DNA of 10,415 nt from Ophiosphaerella korrae (taxonomy: Eukaryota; Ascomycota; Dothideomycetes; Pleosporales; Phaeosphaeriaceae): contig JALNQF010000949.1 in the NCBI GenBank assembly GCA_028456385.1, positions 1 to 10,415 of the forward strand, given 5' to 3'. Position numbers and translations under genes: made by a program. Positions 8,906 to 10,415 of the stretch are shown here, piece by piece. Below the pieces are notes generated by a model that was given only the letters and a program-made list of their open reading frames with translations, did not search any database and was not told the origin of the DNA. Numbering within the stretch: the stretch's first letter is position 1; each line of letters starts with the position of its first letter.

Positions 8906-9320
8906 TATTAAGACTTTAGAACTAAGTAAGAGTAATAAAGGTAAGTAGGCTTCTATAAAATAAGTAAGGTTAATAAATATATTATTTACTTAACTTAATT
9001 AATAGTTAGCTTTTATTTAAGTATTATAAGGTATATAAGTATTAATAAGTAGATAAGAATCTAATTAAAGTATTAGTTATAATACTCTATTAGGATATAA
9101 AGTAAAGAAGAGATTAAATATAATAGTCTATAAAGGTCTATTAACGTTCCTATATACTTACTATCTAGCGTTTATTCTTAAGCGTTTATTCTTAAGCGCT
9201 TACTCTAGAGCGTTTACTCTAGAGTATTTCCTACTAAATAGTTACGCATTCTACTATACTATATTACCTAGCCTAATTGTGTATAATATAATAGCTTACC
9301 TACTACTTAATATTATAATA
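8906..9320 (-). repeat. Right LTR (5' LTR of the inner element)
   Basis: This is the partner of the left LTR, of the same 415-bp length, and is the 5' (promoter-bearing) LTR on the minus strand. The edges were set where identity with the left copy begins (tattaagac) and ends (tattataata); the next five bases are TTAAG. The 14-bp minisatellite is at 9168-9237. I see no promoter motif in it that I would defend after RIP. Confidence 0.95.
9168..9237. repeat. 14-bp minisatellite in the right LTR
   Basis: Five 14-bp units start at 9168, 9182, 9196, 9210 and 9224. The first two end in ttcttaa and the next two in ctctaga. The left LTR has only one unit of the first type followed by three of the second. 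Total length is the same in both LTRs. Confidence 0.85.
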
Positions 9321-9325
9321 TTAAG
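9321..9325. repeat. Target-site duplication, right copy (TTAAG)
   Basis: This matches 2672-2676 exactly. When the inner element and one copy are removed, the codon TCT TAA on the minus strand continues in frame into GTT at 2671. This confirms both LTR edges. Confidence 0.92.
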
Positions 9326-10310
9326 AGCTTAGGATAATTTAGTTAGCTCCTAATACTTGTAGATTAGAATTATCTATAGAGTAATCTTATAGTTAGTAGC
9401 TTAAGGTATTTATAACTTTATTTATATTACTAAGTATATATTTAATATAGAAATTAAATTAAGATAAAAATAATAACTAGTATATCTAGTAGTAATTAAG
9501 CTTTTTAGTTATTATAAAAGTTTCTAAATTATAGAAGTCTATTATAATATAGATTATATATAGACTACTTATAATCTCTAGTTTTTATTCTTTAAATACT
9601 TAGATTATAGCTTTAAATTCTAGGTTATAGATATTATAATTATATTCTACTAGGGTATATTTTTTTAAAAAGAAGCTAACTAGCTATTAGATTCTATCTT
9701 AGTTTAGTTAGCTTATTACTCTACCTAAAGCCTACCTAAGGTATTAGTTTAGATATAGATTAGTCTTAAGAAGTTAAAGTAAAGTAAGACTACTCTTAGC
9801 TAGAAAGTAGCTTTTAGTTTATTAAAAGCGTCTATATATTCTTAGGTAATTATAAAGGGCTTATACTAAGTCTTTTAAAAGAGTAGCCTATCTCTTTTAG
9901 TAGGTTTAGTAATAACCTTAGACTTAATTAACTTAGTAAGTAGTAAGGTAAGGCTTAAGTAATCTTTAATAAAGCGCTAGAGGAATCTAGTATAGCTTAG
10001 AAAGGCTAGGACTTCTTTAGTAGTCTTTAGTATTTCTTACTCCTAGATAGCTTTAACTTTAGAGAGATCTATTATAATTCCTTTATTAGAGATAATTATA
10101 CCTAAAAACTTAACTAAGGTAGCGTAAAAGCTAGATTTTTTAGAGTCTACGTAGAAGCCTTACTCTTTTAGTTACGTAAGTACGTTATAAATATACTAAA
10201 TATAGTCTATTTTATTATTAGAGTATATTATAACGTTATCTATATATATAGTATAGAAGTTGTCTAAATATTCTAGTAGGGCTAAGTTAATAGCGCGTTA
10301 GAAAATAGCT
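9326..10310 (-). mobile_element. Outer Ty3/gypsy chromovirus, RT-RNase H part
   Basis: This is the upstream half of the interrupted outer element on the minus strand. It begins within RT a little before motif C and ends at the insertion point just after RNase H. Beyond 10310 the RT reading is lost, although the protein should continue upstream. Confidence 0.85.
9326..10310 (-). pseudogene. pol: Outer element Pol, RT C-terminal half and RNase H
   Basis: Reading leftwards from about 10310: IFQRAIN-ALLEYLDNFYTIYIDNVIIYS, where the catalytic Asp-Asp at 10235-10240 now reads Asp-Asn; then GFYVD--KSSF and VKFLGIIIS-KGI; then RFIKDYLSLT. A 1-bp loss near 9731 shifts the register inside the RNase H start (TNTLGR, family TDASG, followed by ALG-V-SQL). 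RNase H continues with KKYTLVEYNY-IYNLE-KAI, then IDFYNLETFI (TDHRNLE in relatives), FLS-FNF-IKY and a DALSR-like end near 9390. Stops are TAA/TAG at Gln and Trp positions. The frame leaves the right flank in codon TCT TAA and resumes in phase at 2671. Confidence 0.9.
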
Positions 10311-10415
10311 ACAGTAGGGTGACACGAAAAAAAAGCCTAAAAAAAAGTTATAGTTTTTAACTAGTAATAACTCTACGAATAAAATAGCTAAAATTATAAG
10401 CGAACATAAATCCTA
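10311..10415. other. Right-edge segment with different composition
   Basis: The outer RT reading stops making sense here. Four CpA/TpG dinucleotides fall within about 17 bases (10311-10324), more than in most whole kilobases of the window, and two runs of eight A follow (10326-10333 and 10339-10346). The segment may be an indel or junction with unrelated or less mutated DNA, or simply a poorly conserved RT stretch with a frameshift. Confidence 0.4.

Larger units (their letters stand above)
2677..9320 (-). mobile_element. Full-length RIP-degraded Ty3/gypsy chromovirus (inner element)
   Basis: This is a complete LTR retrotransposon of 6644 bp, read on the minus strand. It has two 415-bp direct LTRs, a perfect 5-bp target duplication TTAAG on both sides, and a pyrimidine run just inside the left LTR that is a polypurine tract on the minus strand. 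The interior order from right to left is Gag, protease, RT, RNase H, integrase, chromodomain, which is the Ty3/gypsy (Metaviridae) order; the C-terminal chromodomain makes it a chromovirus. Every frame is broken by TAA/TAG codons where the family has Gln or Trp, and by several 1-bp indels, so this copy is dead. LTR ends that normally read TG...CA now read TA...TA, as RIP would leave them. It lies inside the pol gene of a second gypsy element. I could not name the family. Confidence 0.95.

Noticed and set aside
10326..10346. Poly(A) tail of a LINE or SINE insertion
   Set aside because: Two runs of eight A separated by gccta, with no recognisable element body or target duplication within the window.
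1..10415. AT-rich mitochondrial or bacterial AT-rich genome
   Set aside because: The bias is specific loss of CpA/TpG with gain of TpA, while CpT and CpC persist, and nuclear gypsy Pol domains are present. That is RIP in a nuclear fungal genome.
1..10415. Short open frames on the plus strand as host genes
   Set aside because: Apart from the register at 3150-3680 none is long or protein-like; in this composition short frames arise by chance opposite the degraded gag-pol.

Overview
The window is a heavily mutated, AT-rich block of fungal repeat DNA. It holds no tRNA, rRNA or intact protein gene. CpA and TpG are almost absent on both strands while TpA is everywhere. Recognisable proteins carry the matching damage: Gln and Trp codons are now stops, Cys and His read as Tyr, Gly reads as Arg or Glu, and Asp reads as Asn. 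This is the mark of repeat-induced point mutation (RIP), which places the sequence in a filamentous ascomycete (Pezizomycotina), in an AT-rich heterochromatic block. I cannot name the species.

Layout: two Ty3/gypsy retrotransposons of chromovirus type are nested, both reading on the minus strand. The inner one is full length at 2677-9320. It has two 415-bp LTRs (2677-3091 and 8906-9320), a 5-bp target duplication TTAAG (2672-2676 and 9321-9325) and a polypurine tract beside the left LTR. Its body reads right to left as gag (about 8760-7030), protease (about 7020-6680), reverse transcriptase (about 6400-5720), RNase H (about 5700-5220), integrase (about 5210-3990) and chromodomain (about 3965-3790). 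A possible antisense ORF lies on the plus strand at about 3150-3680, between the chromodomain and the polypurine tract.

The inner element sits inside the pol gene of a second, different element. To the right (9326 to about 10310) are the outer element's reverse transcriptase and RNase H. To the left (1-2671) are its integrase, its chromodomain and an in-frame tandem duplication. Removing the inner element and one TTAAG copy joins the two halves in one reading frame at the end of RNase H, so the order of events is clear: outer element first, inner element second, RIP over both.

The inner pol also carries indels that RIP does not explain: a probable 8-codon in-frame loss in the reverse transcriptase catalytic loop, a 1-bp loss just after the reverse transcriptase core, and a 1-bp loss in the second catalytic Asp codon of integrase. 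The last roughly 100 bases at the right edge change in dinucleotide content and no longer read as reverse transcriptase, so a boundary may lie near 10311. Nothing here is expected to be functional. The points worth checking are the antisense ORF, the sequence context of the few surviving CpA sites, and the right-edge boundary.
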